Shown piece after piece: positions 63,396 through 64,000 of a DNA stretch of 64,000 nucleotides. A program made the position numbers and the translations under genes. Positions within the stretch are counted from its first letter, which is position 1. The number at the start of each line of letters is the position of its first letter. The DNA is taken from the NCBI GenBank assembly GCA_002724735.1, contig PBPT01000016.1:170586-234585 (forward strand), in the 5' to 3' direction. The DNA is from Fidelibacterota bacterium (GTDB taxonomy: Bacteria > Fidelibacterota > Marinisomatia > Marinisomatales > TCS55). Below the pieces are notes generated by a model. The model was not told where the DNA came from. It searched no databases and worked only from the letters and a program-made list of their open reading frames with translations.

Positions 63396-64000
63396 ATGAA
63401 AAAATATATTCCTGGCGAGACCAAAGAGCAACGTAAAGCTCGGAAAAACTTAGCCAAAGCCAAAAAACAAAGCCTATCTAATAATTCTGAACATATTCAG
63501 AATCAAATTGTTAATGCACCAACGAATAATAAAATTGCATTTGTAATAGGTAATGGCACTAGTAGATCTCCTATAAATTTAGAAACTTTGCGTCCATTTG
63601 GTAAAATATACGGATGTAATGCTCTTTATAGAGATTTTATTCCAGATTATCTTGTAGCTGTTGATACTAAAATGATATTAGAAATTAATAGAGAAGGTAT
63701 ACAGCATAAAGTAGAAACATGGACTAATCCTAATAGAGCATATGCTAATATGACAGGATTTAACTTTTTTCAACCGTCTAAGGGATGGAGTAGTGGACCA
63801 ACAGCATTATGGTTTGCTTCAGATATGACTGAATATGATACTATCTACATCTTAGGATTTGATTTCGAAGGCACCGGACAGCTTGTAAACAACATATATG
63901 CAGGTACTCCTAACTACAAAAGTCCCACTGAAAAAGCAACATATTTTGGAAATTGGCTTAAACAAACTACAATTACTTGCCAAAATTTTCCAAAAAAGAG
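63396..64000 (+). CDS. Conserved protein of unknown function, 3' end outside window
   Basis: The frame is open from ATG 63396 to the window edge (201 codons). After a basic leader (KEQRKARKNLAKAKKQ) comes IAFVIGNGTSRSPINLETLR, a Rossmann-like glycine turn. IYGCNALYRDFIPDYLVAVD, KGWSSGPTAL and IYILGFDFEG follow. This pattern recurs in the head region of marine T4-like phages in my memory, and the GNGTSR turn resembles the nucleotide-sugar-binding loops of sialyltransferase or DUF115-type proteins. Function is unknown. The other ATG at 63392 runs into a stop after 14 codons and is excluded. Confidence 0.55.
   Translation, partial: MKKYIPGETKEQRKARKNLAKAKKQSLSNNSEHIQNQIVNAPTNNKIAFVIGNGTSRSPINLETLRPFGKIYGCNALYRDFIPDYLVAVDTKMILEINREGIQHKVETWTNPNRAYANMTGFNFFQPSKGWSSGPTALWFASDMTEYDTIYILGFDFEGTGQLVNNIYAGTPNYKSPTEKATYFGNWLKQTTITCQNFPKK

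Overview
The window is a 64 kb piece of a large, AT-rich, T4-like myovirus genome. The identification rests on a connected set of T4-type genes: baseplate wedge gp6, gp25 and gp53, a gp5-type spike/lysozyme, a gp48-like tube cap, gp26, late sigma factor gp55, recombination nuclease gp47/gp46, a tape measure protein and portal gp20. The giant structural genes, collar-type fibres and gene order resemble marine T4-like phages (pelagiphage or cyanophage type). The host is not shown by the sequence; a low-GC marine bacterium is an inference. Both ends cut through genes. No integrase, tRNA, CRISPR array or host gene was seen.

Region 1 (1-13758, minus strand) is a tightly overlapping operon behind one textbook sigma70 promoter (13827-13855). 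It reads, in transcription order: an unknown small protein, two GT8-like transferases, an unknown protein with carbohydrate-binding-like motifs, a GT2-like transferase, and then repeated modules of radical SAM enzyme, GT10-like transferase and SGNH hydrolase. Interleaved with these are a NeuD/PglD-like acyltransferase and a shortened DegT-type aminotransferase. Together this looks like a phage-encoded system that makes and attaches a modified (possibly amino-acyl) sugar. That function is inference.

Region 2 (13859-49520, minus strand) holds late structural genes: two paralogous small structural proteins (one split at an A6 run), three fibre/adhesin-like proteins sharing an N-terminal domain, a 5265-residue giant protein, gp6, gp25, the gp5-type spike, an unknown protein, a hub-like protein, gp53 and gp48. 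Several units are preceded by TAAATA elements typical of T4 late promoters.

Region 3 (49548-54408, plus strand) begins at a divergent control region. It carries gp55, gp47, gp46, a small conserved protein and a GIY-YIG nuclease. gp55 and gp47 each have their own perfect TTGACA-N17-TATAAT promoter. It ends in a 454-base non-coding stretch with several hairpins.

Region 4 (54409-64000) contains late head and tail genes, mostly plus strand: two unknown virion-type proteins, the tape measure protein, portal gp20, a small prohead-core candidate and an unfinished conserved gene. A minus-strand pair (gp26 and a small gp51-like gene) is inserted, with a back-to-back late promoter pair at 58418-58431. 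The promoter layout suggests that host RNA polymerase reads the sugar operon and gp55/47/46 early, and that gp55 then switches transcription to the TAAATA promoters of the virion genes.
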